Source of the DNA: Serratia sp. AKBS12
GTDB taxonomy: Bacteria > Pseudomonadota > Gammaproteobacteria > Enterobacterales > Enterobacteriaceae
DNA: 64,000 nt
Assembly (NCBI RefSeq): GCF_024793895.1
Contig: NZ_JANUSB010000002.1
Location: forward strand, 537,730 to 601,729
Reading direction: 5' to 3'
Under the pieces are notes generated by a model, which saw only the letters and a program-made list of their open reading frames with translations, made no database searches and was not told where the DNA came from. This document shows, piece by piece, positions 45,859 through 55,071 of this stretch. Each line of letters begins with the position of its first letter. Positions within the stretch are counted from its first letter, which is position 1. Position numbers and translations under genes: made by a program.

Positions 45859-46686
45859 TTAATTCCGTTTTATTTTTTTAAATACTTCGACGGTATTTTT
45901 AATCGCTATTTCAGTTGGCAGGCGTTCCATCGAGCTGGCACCGTAGAATCCGTGGCAATCCGGGCAATGAGCCAGGATATACGCCGCATCTTCCGGCTCC
46001 GCGATAGGACCACCGTGGCACAGCACAATCACGTTATCCCGTACCGCTTTCGCCGCCCAGGCACAGGCGTTGATTATCGGTATACAGGACTCAAGGTCAT
46101 GCGCAGTTTCGGCACCGATATCCCCGCCGGTGGTCAACCCCATGTGCACGACAATGATGTCCGCGCCGGCCTGGGTCATCGCCACCGCGTCGTCCGGATT
46201 GAAGACGTACGGGGTGGTCAGCATCCCCTTCTCATGCGCCAGGCGTATCATGTCGACTTCCAGCTGATAGCCCATCCCGGTCTCTTCCAGGTTCTTGCGG
46301 AAATTGCCGTCAATGAGACCCACGGTCGGGAAGTTCTGTACGCCGACAAAGCCCTGATTCTTGAGCTCGTCCAGGAACGGTGAGAGATTACAGAACGGAT
46401 CGGTGCCGCAGACGCCGGCAAGTACCGGCGTTTTTTTGACGACAGGCAACACTTCGTTTCCCATCTCACGAACTATCTGATTGGCGTTACCATACGGCAT
46501 CAGGCCGGACAGTGAACCGCGACCAGCCATCCTGAAACGACCCGAGTTGTAGATGACTATCAGGTCAACACCGCCGGCCTCTTCGCTGCGCGCAGAAAGA
46601 CCGGTGCCAGCACCGGCGCCAATAATCGGTTCATCACGGGCGACTTTCTGCTTCAGACTTTCAACAATCATCCTGTAGCTATTCAT
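45859..46686 (-). CDS. TIM-barrel phosphoenolpyruvate hydrolase-family protein
   Basis: The 275-residue product matches the TIM-barrel family named phosphoenolpyruvate hydrolase-like, related to the C-terminal half of tomato Tm-1. Visible marks are [12 protein letters not shown] near 21-32, AGVCGTDPF near 90 and [15 protein letters not shown] near 175. The reaction is not established. Its start codon overlaps the upstream stop as TAATG, a translational coupling with the gene for the other Tm-1 half. Confidence 0.8.
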   Translation of the reverse strand: MNSYRMIVESLKQKVARDEPIIGAGAGTGLSARSEEAGGVDLIVIYNSGRFRMAGRGSLSGLMPYGNANQIVREMGNEVLPVVKKTPVLAGVCGTDPFCNLSPFLDELKNQGFVGVQNFPTVGLIDGNFRKNLEETGMGYQLEVDMIRLAHEKGMLTTPYVFNPDDAVAMTQAGADIIVVHMGLTTGGDIGAETAHDLESCIPIINACAWAAKAVRDNVIVLCHGGPIAEPEDAAYILAHCPDCHGFYGASSMERLPTEIAIKNTVEVFKKIKRN

Positions 46687-47939
46687 TAAAGTTTCCCTGG
46701 TATTGAGTGATGAGAGGTTCCCTGGTGTTGCATGACTGCGTTGAACTCCTCAATCACAAGTGCTGCAAATTCAGGTGCGTTAATATGGTGAGGCGTTTTG
46801 ATAATCCGGCGCCGGCTCGTCTGTAACACAGTCTTCTCTAACCCGTCAGCAAACGCCCGTCGTGCGTCAGGGTCATAAAACGGCTGGCCGGGAGCATCAA
46901 GTGCGGAGAATCCACCTTCTGGTATAAGAAAACGTACCGGCCCATTGCATTCGTTGAGCTTCTGCCCAATCCACACGCCGAGCTGGTAGTTTTCCCCTGG
47001 TGTTGTGCGCATTAGCGTCACCTGAGCGTTATGCTCGACAAACTGCCGCTGAGCATAACGCTCAGGTATGCTGTCAGGAGCGCTGAAATTAACCATATCC
47101 AGAGCCCCTGCACTGCCGATCCATGGCACCTTTGTCTCCGCTATACAATCTAACCGAGTTTCTGGACATGCCAGTACACCGCCAAACAGTAGGTCAGCGG
47201 CTTCAGTCAGCGTGATATCAAGAACGCCGACAATCTCGCCATTCTCAACAAGCCGCTCCATCGAAGTACCACCGTTGCCAGTGGCGTGAAATACCAAAGG
47301 GTCGTACTGTTCATGCAAAGCTGTAATCAGCTGATTAATGCATGGCGTAGTTACACCAAACATGGACAAACCAATAACGGGTTTTTGGGCGCGAACAGGG
47401 ACAACCAGATGATTTACAGCACCGGCTATCATATGGGCCGCATTAGAGAGAATGGTACGAGAGAGGTAATTAAGGCCGTTCAGGTCAGTCACCGTGTACA
47501 GCATGGCAATATCTACGCCCCCGACATAGCCGCTAACGTTACCCGACGCCATGGTAGACACCATCAGTTTGGGTATGCCTATAGGCATTGACTTCATCGC
47601 TGCCGTTATCAGGGCTGTTCCGCCGGAACCCCCTATGCCAATTAATCCAGAAATATCTTCCGAGGTACTGCGTAGAAAACGAGTCAGAGCAACAGACATG
47701 GCTGTTACAGCACGACCACGCTCATTGCAGAAAACCGCTTCACAGCCTTCCGGATGATATTCAGCAATCTGTGATGGCGGAATATCTATCTTACTGTCTT
47801 CACAAAATTCCGACGGCTTTCCAGTAGACACATCAATAATATGTGAATCCACGCCGGCGGCATGCAAACAGGACTTCAGCCAGAGCAACTCATCGAGTTT
47901 GGTGTCCGCTGTCCCTATGACATACACAAACTTGGCCAT
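46686..47939 (-). CDS. Tm-1-like ATP-binding protein (UPF0261)
   Basis: The 417-residue product belongs to UPF0261, homologous to the N-terminal ATP-binding half of tomato Tm-1. It shows [15 protein letters not shown] near 6-20, [15 protein letters not shown] near 100 and [14 protein letters not shown] near 230. GGAGAGG precedes the ATG at 47939; an in-frame start at 47987 is less likely. Function in bacteria is unknown. The divergent TetR-type gene 127 bp away is the probable regulator. Confidence 0.82.
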   Translation of the reverse strand: MAKFVYVIGTADTKLDELLWLKSCLHAAGVDSHIIDVSTGKPSEFCEDSKIDIPPSQIAEYHPEGCEAVFCNERGRAVTAMSVALTRFLRSTSEDISGLIGIGGSGGTALITAAMKSMPIGIPKLMVSTMASGNVSGYVGGVDIAMLYTVTDLNGLNYLSRTILSNAAHMIAGAVNHLVVPVRAQKPVIGLSMFGVTTPCINQLITALHEQYDPLVFHATGNGGTSMERLVENGEIVGVLDITLTEAADLLFGGVLACPETRLDCIAETKVPWIGSAGALDMVNFSAPDSIPERYAQRQFVEHNAQVTLMRTTPGENYQLGVWIGQKLNECNGPVRFLIPEGGFSALDAPGQPFYDPDARRAFADGLEKTVLQTSRRRIIKTPHHINAPEFAALVIEEFNAVMQHQGTSHHSIPGKL

Positions 47940-48066
47940 ACAACCCTCTCCATCATAAGGGGTGAAAGATTGATTGATATCGTGCAATATAAAGCTAGGC
48001 TAATATTTTATAACCTGCAAGATATTTTTATTACGTGTGATATTTTTTGTTGAGCGAGACAAAGAA

Positions 48067-48684
48067 ATGCAACTTTTTGACGAAAACAACCTGTCACCAG
48101 TGCGGCGCCGAACCCTTGAACGTCTTGTTAATGCAGCACTGAAGCTCTACAAGGAAGACAAATTCCCATCCCCGGAAGAGATCACCCGCGAAGCCGAATA
48201 TGCGAAGGTTACTCTCCGGAGTTACTTCACGACGCACAGCGAGTTCGTTGAGTATGTCGTCAAACAGGTCATAGGGTCTGTTGAAAGGCCTATCATGGGG
48301 GATGATGCTGAGGATAATATCTGCCGATTACTGAGCTGGGGATATGGAGAGCTGTACTCTCATGAAGGACTAATGCGTGATGCAATGCGCATTTCGCAAC
48401 ATCGCTGGCAGACCCGCCATGAGGAGAAGGAGCGTGAAGAAGAAGATACTCTGCTTAAAAAGAGTAACCGCCGGGAAGCACTCACTGAAGCATTAGCACC
48501 GCTGGAGTCTCAACTCCCACAGGACAAAGTTCAAAAGCTGGTCATGCTGATGTCAGTGCTCTATGGCACCGAAGCGATGACGGTACTCAAAGATACCTTT
48601 GGCTTGGAGCAGGAAGAGATCGTGGATCTGACCACCTGGGGGGCAAAACTTATGCTACGCCAAGCAAAAAAGGAAGAAGAATGA
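48067..48684 (+). CDS. TetR/AcrR-family regulator
   Basis: The 205-residue product has a TetR-type N-terminus (RRTLERLVNAALKLYKE, then a helix-turn-helix to about residue 60) and an all-helical C-terminal ligand domain rich in Glu and Lys. It is divergent from the Tm-1-like operon, with two GATATTTTT repeats 18 bp apart in the spacer that could be sites. The ATG at 48067 lacks a strong Shine-Dalgarno; a GTG at 48037 is an alternative. It overlaps the next gene as ATGA. Confidence 0.75.
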   Translation: MQLFDENNLSPVRRRTLERLVNAALKLYKEDKFPSPEEITREAEYAKVTLRSYFTTHSEFVEYVVKQVIGSVERPIMGDDAEDNICRLLSWGYGELYSHEGLMRDAMRISQHRWQTRHEEKEREEEDTLLKKSNRREALTEALAPLESQLPQDKVQKLVMLMSVLYGTEAMTVLKDTFGLEQEEIVDLTTWGAKLMLRQAKKEEE

Positions 48685-49196
48685 AAAGGTTAGCCACAAA
48701 AAGGGACCTTCCATTCATAACCAAACTTATTCGTGAAGGGGCGAAAAATCATCATTTCGATACGAATCTATTAAACCCTTTCGAGTGGTTTGTATATAAA
48801 ATTCGGCTCAGGCTAATGATTTCAAAGGGTTTCGATCATCACTACCATCGAAAGGCCGAGAAGTATATAAGTCGTAAAATGGGCGTTTTTGTATGGATGG
48901 ATCAAGGGTTACCTGTAGGTTTCAGCATTATCGCCGGAGACGTTAAGGGTTATTTCTACAAAGAAATTCTCATGGTCTCAATATCTCCAGAACACCAAGG
49001 TAAGGGGTTCGGGAGAAAGATAATAGAAACGCATTTATCTGAATCTAAGGCCCGGGGAGAAATGCTTACTGCCAAGTGTCATCCAGAATCAAAAATAATG
49101 CATAATATTTTAATAAAAAAAGGGTTTCGCTGTAAAGTGGATGAGTCAGGTTTGCGTCACCTATGGAATAGATATCCGGTTGATAACGGCATATAG
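48681..49196 (+). CDS. GNAT-family N-acetyltransferase
   Basis: The 171-residue product has the acetyl-CoA loop HQGKGFGRKIIETHL near residues 112-126 and GNAT secondary-structure order. The substrate is unknown. It is coupled to the TetR gene by ATGA and is more AT-rich than the core genes. Confidence 0.75.
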   Translation: MKRLATKRDLPFITKLIREGAKNHHFDTNLLNPFEWFVYKIRLRLMISKGFDHHYHRKAEKYISRKMGVFVWMDQGLPVGFSIIAGDVKGYFYKEILMVSISPEHQGKGFGRKIIETHLSESKARGEMLTAKCHPESKIMHNILIKKGFRCKVDESGLRHLWNRYPVDNGI

Positions 49197-49203
49197 GGAT
49201 CCG

Positions 49204-49282
49204 CTAGGGAAACGGAATACATCCTACGTCAAGCCTGTTTTTTGAGCTGGTATGACGGGCTGTTATGTGCCAGGAGCGGACG
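49204..49282 (-). repeat. Intergenic repeat, copy 1
   Basis: This roughly 80-bp segment aligns over its whole length with the reverse complement of 53,010-53,088. Conserved blocks are CTACGTCAAGC, TTTTTGAGCTGG and AGCGGAC. It marks the left edge of the AT-rich/arsenic segment. Confidence 0.7.
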
Positions 49283-49576
49283 TTGGAGTGCCAGACGCCC
49301 TCTAAAAATAATGGTTCGTTTTGTAGGGACATTTACAGTAGCTATTCACTACTAAATGTTAGATACAAGAGAAGGGATGGGATAGACAGAACCTTTCAGT
49401 ACGGAAGCCGGCTACGGCGCCATTTGCCTACGGTACTCTATTCAACAGCTGCTGGCGCCTCCATGCCGCTGACGCGGCATAATTCTGGCTTTTCAACCGC
49501 TCAGTTCTGGCAGTTAAACAACAGAAAATATAGGTATGGGTAACGACAAAAACGCCAGTTTAAAGCAGGTATGAGT
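49283..49576. other. Noncoding stretch between repeat copies
   Basis: I find no supported gene in these 294 bp; short open frames lack ribosome binding sites and family likeness. Confidence 0.4.
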
Positions 49577-49630
49577 GTCCGCTTCACGCTCAAGCCTGCT
49601 TTAAAAACAGGCTTGACGTAGGATATTTTA
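49577..49630 (+). repeat. Intergenic repeat, copy 2 (internally shortened)
   Basis: GTCCGCTTCACGCTCA at the left and GCTTGACGTAGGATATTTT at the right match copy 3, but the middle is shorter. CAAGCCTG and CAGGCTTG make it a hairpin. Bases 49603-49624 are a perfect 22-bp inverted match to 49221-49242 of copy 1. Confidence 0.65.
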
Positions 49631-49670
49631 ATAATTAGTCATAAAAAGGCTCCAATTGGAGCTAAATGCG

Positions 49671-51374
49671 TTACAAGAATAAATTTTCATTCACATCATT
49701 CTTAAAGTAAGAATGAATAAACTTTATAGAAATTGCTAGCAGACCTAAACCAAATATATACTTTAATATATCCATAATAGAAGAACCAAAAATTTCCAGC
49801 TTAGATTGCAAATAAGTTATTTTACGAAGGTTCATTATCTTGTTATCAACAAAAACAAGATCTGCCGTGCCATATATTTTAATTTTTTTGCTTTTATTAA
49901 CTAGTCCATACAAACTCCCTTCAGAAATAATAATCTCCGATTCTGGCCTTAACGACAAATTTTTCCCGTTGATACTAAATTGGGAGATACCTGTTGCTCT
50001 CAGTGAAGATAATTTCCCATTGCTTATATCATCATATATTTTATCAAGCTTCTGGTATGTTTTTTTATAGAAAGCAAAATCAGTCTTGAGTAGTACGGAG
50101 GGGCTATTGTTGTAATTAATAATATCATCTGGTTTTAGGACAAGTAAAAAACCCGTTAAGTAATTTGCATTAATGCTATAAGTATTTTTCAAATCCGATA
50201 TTTGCTGGTATTCACACTTCATCTTCTTATTTTTATCAAGCCTAGATAGAGGTGCAACATGATTTTCAATTTTATATTTTTTATCATTTATTATTATATC
50301 GTATGTATAATCATGTAAAATACCATTCGTTGTTATTGGCATAAATGCGAAAGCAACCATCAATTGTGCATTGTTTGATTCAAATTTTATTTGAGAGTCA
50401 GTAACACTTGAGGCTAGCATAAATTCATCATCTTGCTTGCTCAAACTTAATCTTGATGCTGCTTTAGGCATCACATCCGCGGATTCACCTTGTATGAACC
50501 CCATCATTGGAAGTTTCTGTGTGATTTCTAGCTTTTTTACATTCAGAAAAGATTTTTTAGCATCAAGCGGTACATTGCGAAGTAAATCTGGAAGGGCATA
50601 ACAACCGGAGACAATATAAATATCAGCACCACTTAAACCCTTTATATCATTATATATCAAACTACCATTTTTCATTACATCCAGATACGTTGGCGTGTCT
50701 GTTTTTTTATCATTTAAAAACCCAAATGATTTCTCTTTATCTTTTACACCTACATAGGTGATGTCTGAACCTTCAGATATATCCATCTCAATCTCTACCG
50801 CCTGCCGGGCAAACAATAAATATATAACGGCGGTTATAAGTACGGCTATTATTATTGCGGAAATTAATGGAATCATTGCCGATAAAATCATTGGAATATG
50901 TTTTATCTTATTAAGATGGAAAAGGAGGGAGTTTGATAAACACATAAACAGCGACAATAAAATAGCCCCAAAAAGATTATATAGTATATTTAACAAAATA
51001 TTATTCATAGCTATATCGTCTAATGCGTGTATTAACACCACATCTGTTATTGTTAGTACGATCCATGTAATAGCTAACAATGTTAAATAACCTTTAATTC
51101 TATGCTGTATAAAAACAGATGCAATAAATACTGCAACAGCAGATATGAGGTACCATGCGCTTTCCAGTGAAAAATAAAATTGTTTTATGTAATCAAGTTT
51201 CATTGAGCATTCATAACAATTACCTTTTGTGAAGGCAGCGGTAAAATATTGAAAGAGAACGCCACTACAAAGAAGAAAAAAAATCGAGGAAATATAGAAA
51301 AATGCCAAGATCGTAAATTCAATTTTTTTGCTAAATATCTTTCTTACAATTTCTCTTTCTGATACAAAAGCCAT
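49671..51374 (-). CDS. AT-rich unknown membrane protein
   Basis: I do not recognise this 567-residue protein. It has about five hydrophobic segments in the first 190 residues (near 17-42, 70-90, 95-113, 123-147 and 160-190) and a long soluble region of about 340 residues rich in Asn, Lys, Asp and Ser. A last membrane segment lies near 535-555. Base composition is far more AT-rich than anything around it, a sign of recent transfer. It sits beside the cut end of arsB and inside the pair of inverted intergenic repeats. The start codon context is weak. Confidence 0.7.
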   Translation of the reverse strand: MAFVSEREIVRKIFSKKIEFTILAFFYISSIFFLLCSGVLFQYFTAAFTKGNCYECSMKLDYIKQFYFSLESAWYLISAVAVFIASVFIQHRIKGYLTLLAITWIVLTITDVVLIHALDDIAMNNILLNILYNLFGAILLSLFMCLSNSLLFHLNKIKHIPMILSAMIPLISAIIIAVLITAVIYLLFARQAVEIEMDISEGSDITYVGVKDKEKSFGFLNDKKTDTPTYLDVMKNGSLIYNDIKGLSGADIYIVSGCYALPDLLRNVPLDAKKSFLNVKKLEITQKLPMMGFIQGESADVMPKAASRLSLSKQDDEFMLASSVTDSQIKFESNNAQLMVAFAFMPITTNGILHDYTYDIIINDKKYKIENHVAPLSRLDKNKKMKCEYQQISDLKNTYSINANYLTGFLLVLKPDDIINYNNSPSVLLKTDFAFYKKTYQKLDKIYDDISNGKLSSLRATGISQFSINGKNLSLRPESEIIISEGSLYGLVNKSKKIKIYGTADLVFVDNKIMNLRKITYLQSKLEIFGSSIMDILKYIFGLGLLAISIKFIHSYFKNDVNENLFL

Positions 51375-51509
51375 AGCAAATCCATATATAAAGCCTTTAA
51401 GGTTGATTTTTAATCATACGCAACAAACCATCGACTTTCTAGCAACCAATTTCATTACTCGATACAGTGTTGATGGCTGAAGGCTCTATCTCCGACAAAG
51501 TTCCTGCCT

Positions 51510-52526
51510 AGAGCGCTGTTCACCTTGATAGTCTTGCTCGGTGCCGCTGTTGCTGCGTTGTTTGCCAATGACGGCGCCGCGCTGATCCTGACGCCGATTG
51601 TGATTGCGATGCTGCTCGCACTGGGGTTCAGCCAGGGCACGACACTGGCCTTTGTCATGGCTGCAGGATTTATTGCAGATACGGCCAGCCTACCGCTCAT
51701 TGTTTCTAACCTGGTGAATATCGTCTCGGCGGACTTCTTCTGTCAGGGCTTTGCGCAGTACGCCTCCGTTATGATCCCCGTGGATGCGGCAGCGATTGCG
51801 GCCACGCTGATCATGCTGCATCTCTTCTTCCGCAGGGATATTCCGGCAACGTATTAAGTTTCGCTGCTGAAGACGCCAGCCTGTGCGATCAAGGATCCGG
51901 CAACCTTCAGGGCGGGCTGGATTGTCCTGTTATTGCTGCTTGTTGGTTTCTTTGTTCTGGAGCCGCTGGGAATCCTGATCAGTGCGATAGCGGCGGCTGG
52001 CGCAGCAGTGCTGTTTGTGGTGGCGAAAAGAGGTCATTCCATCAACACCGGAAAAGTCCTGCGCGGTGCGCCATGGCAGATCGTTATTTTCTCACTGGGC
52101 ATGTACCTCGTGGTCTATGGCCTGCGCAATGCAGGGTTCACGGAGTACCTGTCTGGCGTGCTGAATCTGCTGGCAGACAAGGGGTTATGGGCAGCGACGT
52201 TCGGCACCGGCTTCTTGACGGCATTTCTCTCATCAGTGATGATCAATATGCCGACGGTGCTGATTGGTGCGCTGTCGATTGACGGGAGTACGGCGACTGG
52301 CGTCGTCAAAGAGTCAATGATTTATGCCAATGTGATTGGCTGCGATTTAGGCCCGAAAATCACCCCGATTGGCAGTCTGGCAACTCTGCTGTGGCTGCAT
52401 GTGCTTGCCCAGAAAAATATGACAATCACCTGGAGATATTACTTCCGTACCGGCATTGTCATGACTGTGCCGGTGCTGTTTGTCACTCTGGTCGCGCTGG
52501 CGTGGCGGCTCTCTGTCACTTTGTAA
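51510..52526 (+). pseudogene. arsB: Broken arsenite efflux pump gene arsB
   Basis: ArsB expels arsenite. The frame matches E. coli ArsB from about residue 92 ([21 protein letters not shown]) to the C-terminal WRLSVTL. The first 91 or so residues are missing, replaced by unrelated sequence. An in-frame TAA at 51855-51857 replaces the Glu after DIPATY; downstream sequence stays in frame with ArsB. The gene is therefore both 5'-truncated and nonsense-interrupted. Confidence 0.9.
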
Positions 52527-52538
52527 TGAGATACTAAT

Positions 52539-52964
52539 ATGAGCAACTTTACCATCTATCACAACCCGGCCTGTGGCACCTCACGCAACACGCTGGAGAT
52601 GATCCGTAACAACGGCAACGAACCGACGATAATTTATTATCTCGATATGCCACCGACCTGTGATGAGCTGATTAAACTTATTTCAGATATGGGAACTACG
52701 GTGCGTGTATTACTGCGTAAGAATGTTGAGCCTTATGAACACTTGGGTCTTGATGAAGAGAAATTTAGTGATGAGCAGTTGATTGATTTCATGCTTCAAC
52801 ATCCGATCCTGATTAATCGGCCGGTTGTCGTTACGCCGCTTGGCACTCGTCTTTGCCGCCCTTCAGAAATAGTGCTGGATATTCTACCGGAAGGCCAGAA
52901 AGGAGCGTTTACCAAAGAGGATGGCGAGAAGGTCATTGACGAAACGGGGAAGCGGGTTAATTAA
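52539..52964 (+). CDS. arsC: Arsenate reductase, glutaredoxin-dependent
   Basis: ArsC reduces arsenate to arsenite using glutaredoxin. The 141-residue product has the catalytic Cys12 in HNPACGTSRNTL and the arginines of the family (including RPVVVTPLGTRLCRP). It is full length. With arsB dead and no arsR in sight it is an orphan of a former arsRBC operon and would not by itself give resistance. Confidence 0.95.
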   Translation: MSNFTIYHNPACGTSRNTLEMIRNNGNEPTIIYYLDMPPTCDELIKLISDMGTTVRVLLRKNVEPYEHLGLDEEKFSDEQLIDFMLQHPILINRPVVVTPLGTRLCRPSEIVLDILPEGQKGAFTKEDGEKVIDETGKRVN

Positions 52965-52984
52965 TCTGCCCACTTCAAAATATC

Positions 52985-53019
52985 GGACGCCTGTTTACGC
53001 TATGCGGGCGTCCGCTTTT
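52985..53019 (+). terminator. Terminator after arsC
   Basis: GGACGCC pairs with GGCGTCC across a 15-nt loop, followed by GCTTTTC. Its right arm overlaps the start of repeat copy 3. Confidence 0.7.
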
Positions 53020-53088
53020 CGCTCATAGCTGCCCGCCATGCCAGCTCAAAAAGCGAGCTTGACGTAGCGTATTTTCCGTTTTCTAGGT
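53010..53088 (+). repeat. Intergenic repeat, copy 3
   Basis: It aligns over about 80 bp with copy 1 in opposite orientation, with blocks GTCCGCTT, CCAGCTCAAAAA and GCTTGACGTAG. It forms the right edge of the segment 49.2-53.1 kb. Confidence 0.7.
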
Positions 53089-53154
53089 GCCCCCATATAG
53101 CGCAATGCCTGATTACTTACGAATAACTGAATTATCAGGCCTCTACCTTAGCTT

Positions 53155-53175
53155 AAAAGCCGGCAATATGCCGGC
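53155..53175 (-). terminator. Terminator after the methylase-like gene
   Basis: On the minus strand GCCGGCA and TGCCGGC form a 7-bp stem with a 3-nt loop followed by TTTT. It ends the antirestriction module. Confidence 0.8.
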
Positions 53176-53200
53176 ATGGGTTAATTAAGCTGTACCTTCA

Positions 53201-53878
53201 TCAGGCGACCTGTTTCCTTTTCAAACGCGCTGACCAGTTTCCCAGGTAGTGACCAGGCGTATAAAGTATTCGGCGCCGCTCGTTATGCAGCGAGTTGCCG
53301 ATCACCACCTCCCCTGCGACACCACAGAGCGACAACTGGATATAGGCCATACCGGCCGCCAGCGGGTCAATGTCCGTCGCTGACACCCACATATGATGGT
53401 GTGACAGATAGCCCGACTGGTTAAGCACATCGGCATAGGCCAGTGCCATACAGCCGGCGCCACACGCCGGTTCGGCAAGGGTAATGAACGGTTTATCCAG
53501 GAAAACGCTGTCAACATCACCCAGGGATATCTGGGCCATCATTCTGCTGACGTCCCACGGCGTGAAAAACTGGCCGCGGTACTTGTCCCCCAGATCCAGC
53601 TGCATGAAGACCCTACCCAGGAAGTCACTGAATTGATCCATCATGCTCATCGATACCTTGGCCAGCAGCTGCGCCATGCGACTGACGTCCGTTTTCTCAT
53701 AGCCTTTGACGATCTGCAGGTAATTGTCTTCCCGCTTTTGGTTGAAGCAAAAACGGTTCTCCAGCGCGATGACGCTGCAGCTGACGAAGTCCTCAAACAC
53801 CTTGGCGCGCCGGTGATACCGCGCCGTCTCATTGAAGAGTGAGATAAACGCTTTTTCATGGTTAATTAGTCCGGACAT
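53201..53878 (-). CDS. N-6 adenine DNA methylase-like protein
   Basis: The 225-residue product matches the plasmid/ICE N-6 DNA methylase-like family of similar length. It has a SAM-binding motif I, AEPACGAGCMALAYADV near residue 138, an SATDIDPLAAGMAYIQL segment and GNSL, but I see no NPPY/DPPY catalytic motif. It may therefore bind SAM or act with a partner. The ATG at 53878 has GGAG 8 bp upstream; a longer frame to 53953 runs through the structured leader. Confidence 0.75.
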   Translation of the reverse strand: MSGLINHEKAFISLFNETARYHRRAKVFEDFVSCSVIALENRFCFNQKREDNYLQIVKGYEKTDVSRMAQLLAKVSMSMMDQFSDFLGRVFMQLDLGDKYRGQFFTPWDVSRMMAQISLGDVDSVFLDKPFITLAEPACGAGCMALAYADVLNQSGYLSHHHMWVSATDIDPLAAGMAYIQLSLCGVAGEVVIGNSLHNERRRILYTPGHYLGNWSARLKRKQVA

Positions 53879-53880
53879 AC

Positions 53881-53932
53881 GTGTTCTCCAAAAAAAAGGG
53901 AACACGTATCCCGAGCGGGAAACAGTGTTCCC
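53881..53932 (-). promoter_or_regulatory. Three-arm leader of the methylase-like gene
   Basis: Minus-strand arms in order are GGGAACAC (53925-53932), GTGTTCCC (53898-53905) followed by eight T, and GAACAC (53881-53886) overlapping the ribosome binding site GGAGAACAC. Arms 1 and 2 form a terminator-like hairpin; arms 2 and 3 would hide the ribosome binding site. Confidence 0.7.
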
Positions 53933-53941
53933 AGAGGGATG

Positions 53942-53970
53942 AAAAAAGACCACCGGAAAATCCGGTGGCC
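53942..53970 (-). terminator. Terminator-like hairpin upstream of the methylase leader
   Basis: CCACCGGA and TCCGGTGG enclose a short loop and are followed by TCTTTTTT on the minus strand. It stands between the 64-residue gene and the methylase-like gene with no room for a promoter before the next leader. Confidence 0.75.
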
Positions 53971-54000
53971 ATCGTTTAACGTCAGTGCTGCAGCGAGTAT

Positions 54001-54195
54001 TTAACTCGCTACGGCATTGGGTGGTAACGGCATGGAATCTTTGTCGGCGTAGGTAAACTGGATAACCTCACCGCCCAGGACTTCCGGCTCTATTCGGCCG
54101 CCATCAACATGTTCGACACCGGCCCCGTTCAGCTCTGTCGCCAGACGCGTCGGGATTAACATCAGCATGTCGCAGGGCACAGTATACTCGGGCAT
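54001..54195 (-). CDS. Hypothetical 64-residue protein
   Basis: I do not recognise it. The product is acidic and begins MPEYTVPCDMLMLIPTRLA. AGGAG lies upstream, directly after the DUF1281 stop, so it is probably coupled. The ATG sits in the loop of a 6-bp hairpin, CTCGGG-AATATG-CCCGAG, which could restrict initiation unless ribosomes arrive from upstream. Confidence 0.6.
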   Translation of the reverse strand: MPEYTVPCDMLMLIPTRLATELNGAGVEHVDGGRIEPEVLGGEVIQFTYADKDSMPLPPNAVAS

Positions 54196-54210
54196 ATTCC
54201 CGAGCCGCTC

Positions 54211-54675
54211 CTAACAGCTGCCGGCATCAACAGGGCCGTCAAGCCCCACCATGCCGAACCAGTCGGCAAATTGGCGCTCAATGACGTCCGCTATTCGCGC
54301 CTGGGCAAGTGGTGGAATGTTCTCCCACTTGACTGACGCTATCCCGGACTGGCTGTAGAGCCGCTCAATCTGACGGATATTTTCAGCCGTTAACGGCGCA
54401 TCGGCTTTAAGCAGCCAGAACCACTGTTCAAACGCCAGGTTCTGCGCTGACGAAACGCCGGGATGTGCCAGCAAACCAGGATAAGGGACATAAACACCTG
54501 GTTTTACCGTCGCCGGTTTCAAGATGCCGGCACAACCTGCCAGGAACATCCTGCAACTTTGCTGGATGGCATGGCGGTAGTCAGGAACGACATGGCCATT
54601 CACCCATTGCTGTAGCTCGTCGACAAACACGGATTGGCCGGTTACAACCAGACGGTTTTTGCACCAGTTAGACAT
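54211..54675 (-). CDS. DUF1281-family protein
   Basis: The 154-residue product starts MSNWCKNRLVVTG and has YRHAIQQSCRMFLAGCAGIL, FEQWFWLL and KWENIPP, matching the DUF1281 family common on conjugative plasmids near antirestriction genes. It ends in FADWFGMVGLDGPVDAG. The function is unknown. Confidence 0.8.
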   Translation of the reverse strand: MSNWCKNRLVVTGQSVFVDELQQWVNGHVVPDYRHAIQQSCRMFLAGCAGILKPATVKPGVYVPYPGLLAHPGVSSAQNLAFEQWFWLLKADAPLTAENIRQIERLYSQSGIASVKWENIPPLAQARIADVIERQFADWFGMVGLDGPVDAGSC

Positions 54676-54681
54676 GGTAGT

Positions 54682-54744
54682 TCTCCTTGTTTTTCAAGAA
54701 AAAAGGAGAGACGTCCCCCAACGGGGGAGCATCTCCCCCGTTGG
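54682..54744 (-). promoter_or_regulatory. Structured leader of the DUF1281 gene
   Basis: A perfect 12-bp hairpin CCAACGGGGGAG / CTCCCCCGTTGG (54718-54744) is followed by TCTCCTT (54703-54709) running into a six-T tract. AAGGAGA (54682-54688), the ribosome binding site, can pair with that TCTCCTT arm. Confidence 0.7.
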
Positions 54745-54790
54745 GTTAAGGTGTAAAACAGTGACGGTCAGCCTGTTGGCTCAACCGCCG

Positions 54791-55057
54791 TCAGTGGTCG
54801 GACAGTTCGCGTAAAACCCGTAACTCATGGGCCAGGCGGATCGCCGGCGACAGCTGCTGATAGTCATTGACATCGATACGTTCGAGGTCGAATTTCTCAG
54901 CCAGGTCGTTAATCGCCTCATACGGCCGTAAACCGGCCTCCTGCAAGGCGATGACGCAGACCTCTTCGCAGAGGTCCGTGTCGTTCAGTGTCAGTCCGTA
55001 ATGCCGGTTCAAAAGCGCGCCGGCAACGGTCTGCCAGTGGTGTTGTTCCTCGGTCAT
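54791..55057 (-). CDS. Hypothetical 88-residue acidic protein
   Basis: I recognise only that similar small proteins with HYGLTLNDT and a charged, helical layout occur on plasmids and ICEs near ardC-type genes. GGGAGGG precedes the ATG, 14 bp after the stop of the ArdC-like gene, so it is coupled and has no leader hairpin of its own. Confidence 0.65.
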   Translation of the reverse strand: MTEEQHHWQTVAGALLNRHYGLTLNDTDLCEEVCVIALQEAGLRPYEAINDLAEKFDLERIDVNDYQQLSPAIRLAHELRVLRELSDH

Positions 55058-55071
55058 AATCCCTCCCCCGT

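Noticed and set aside
53201..53878. Complete, active adenine methyltransferase
   Set aside because: The SAM motif is clear but no NPPY or DPPY catalytic motif is visible.
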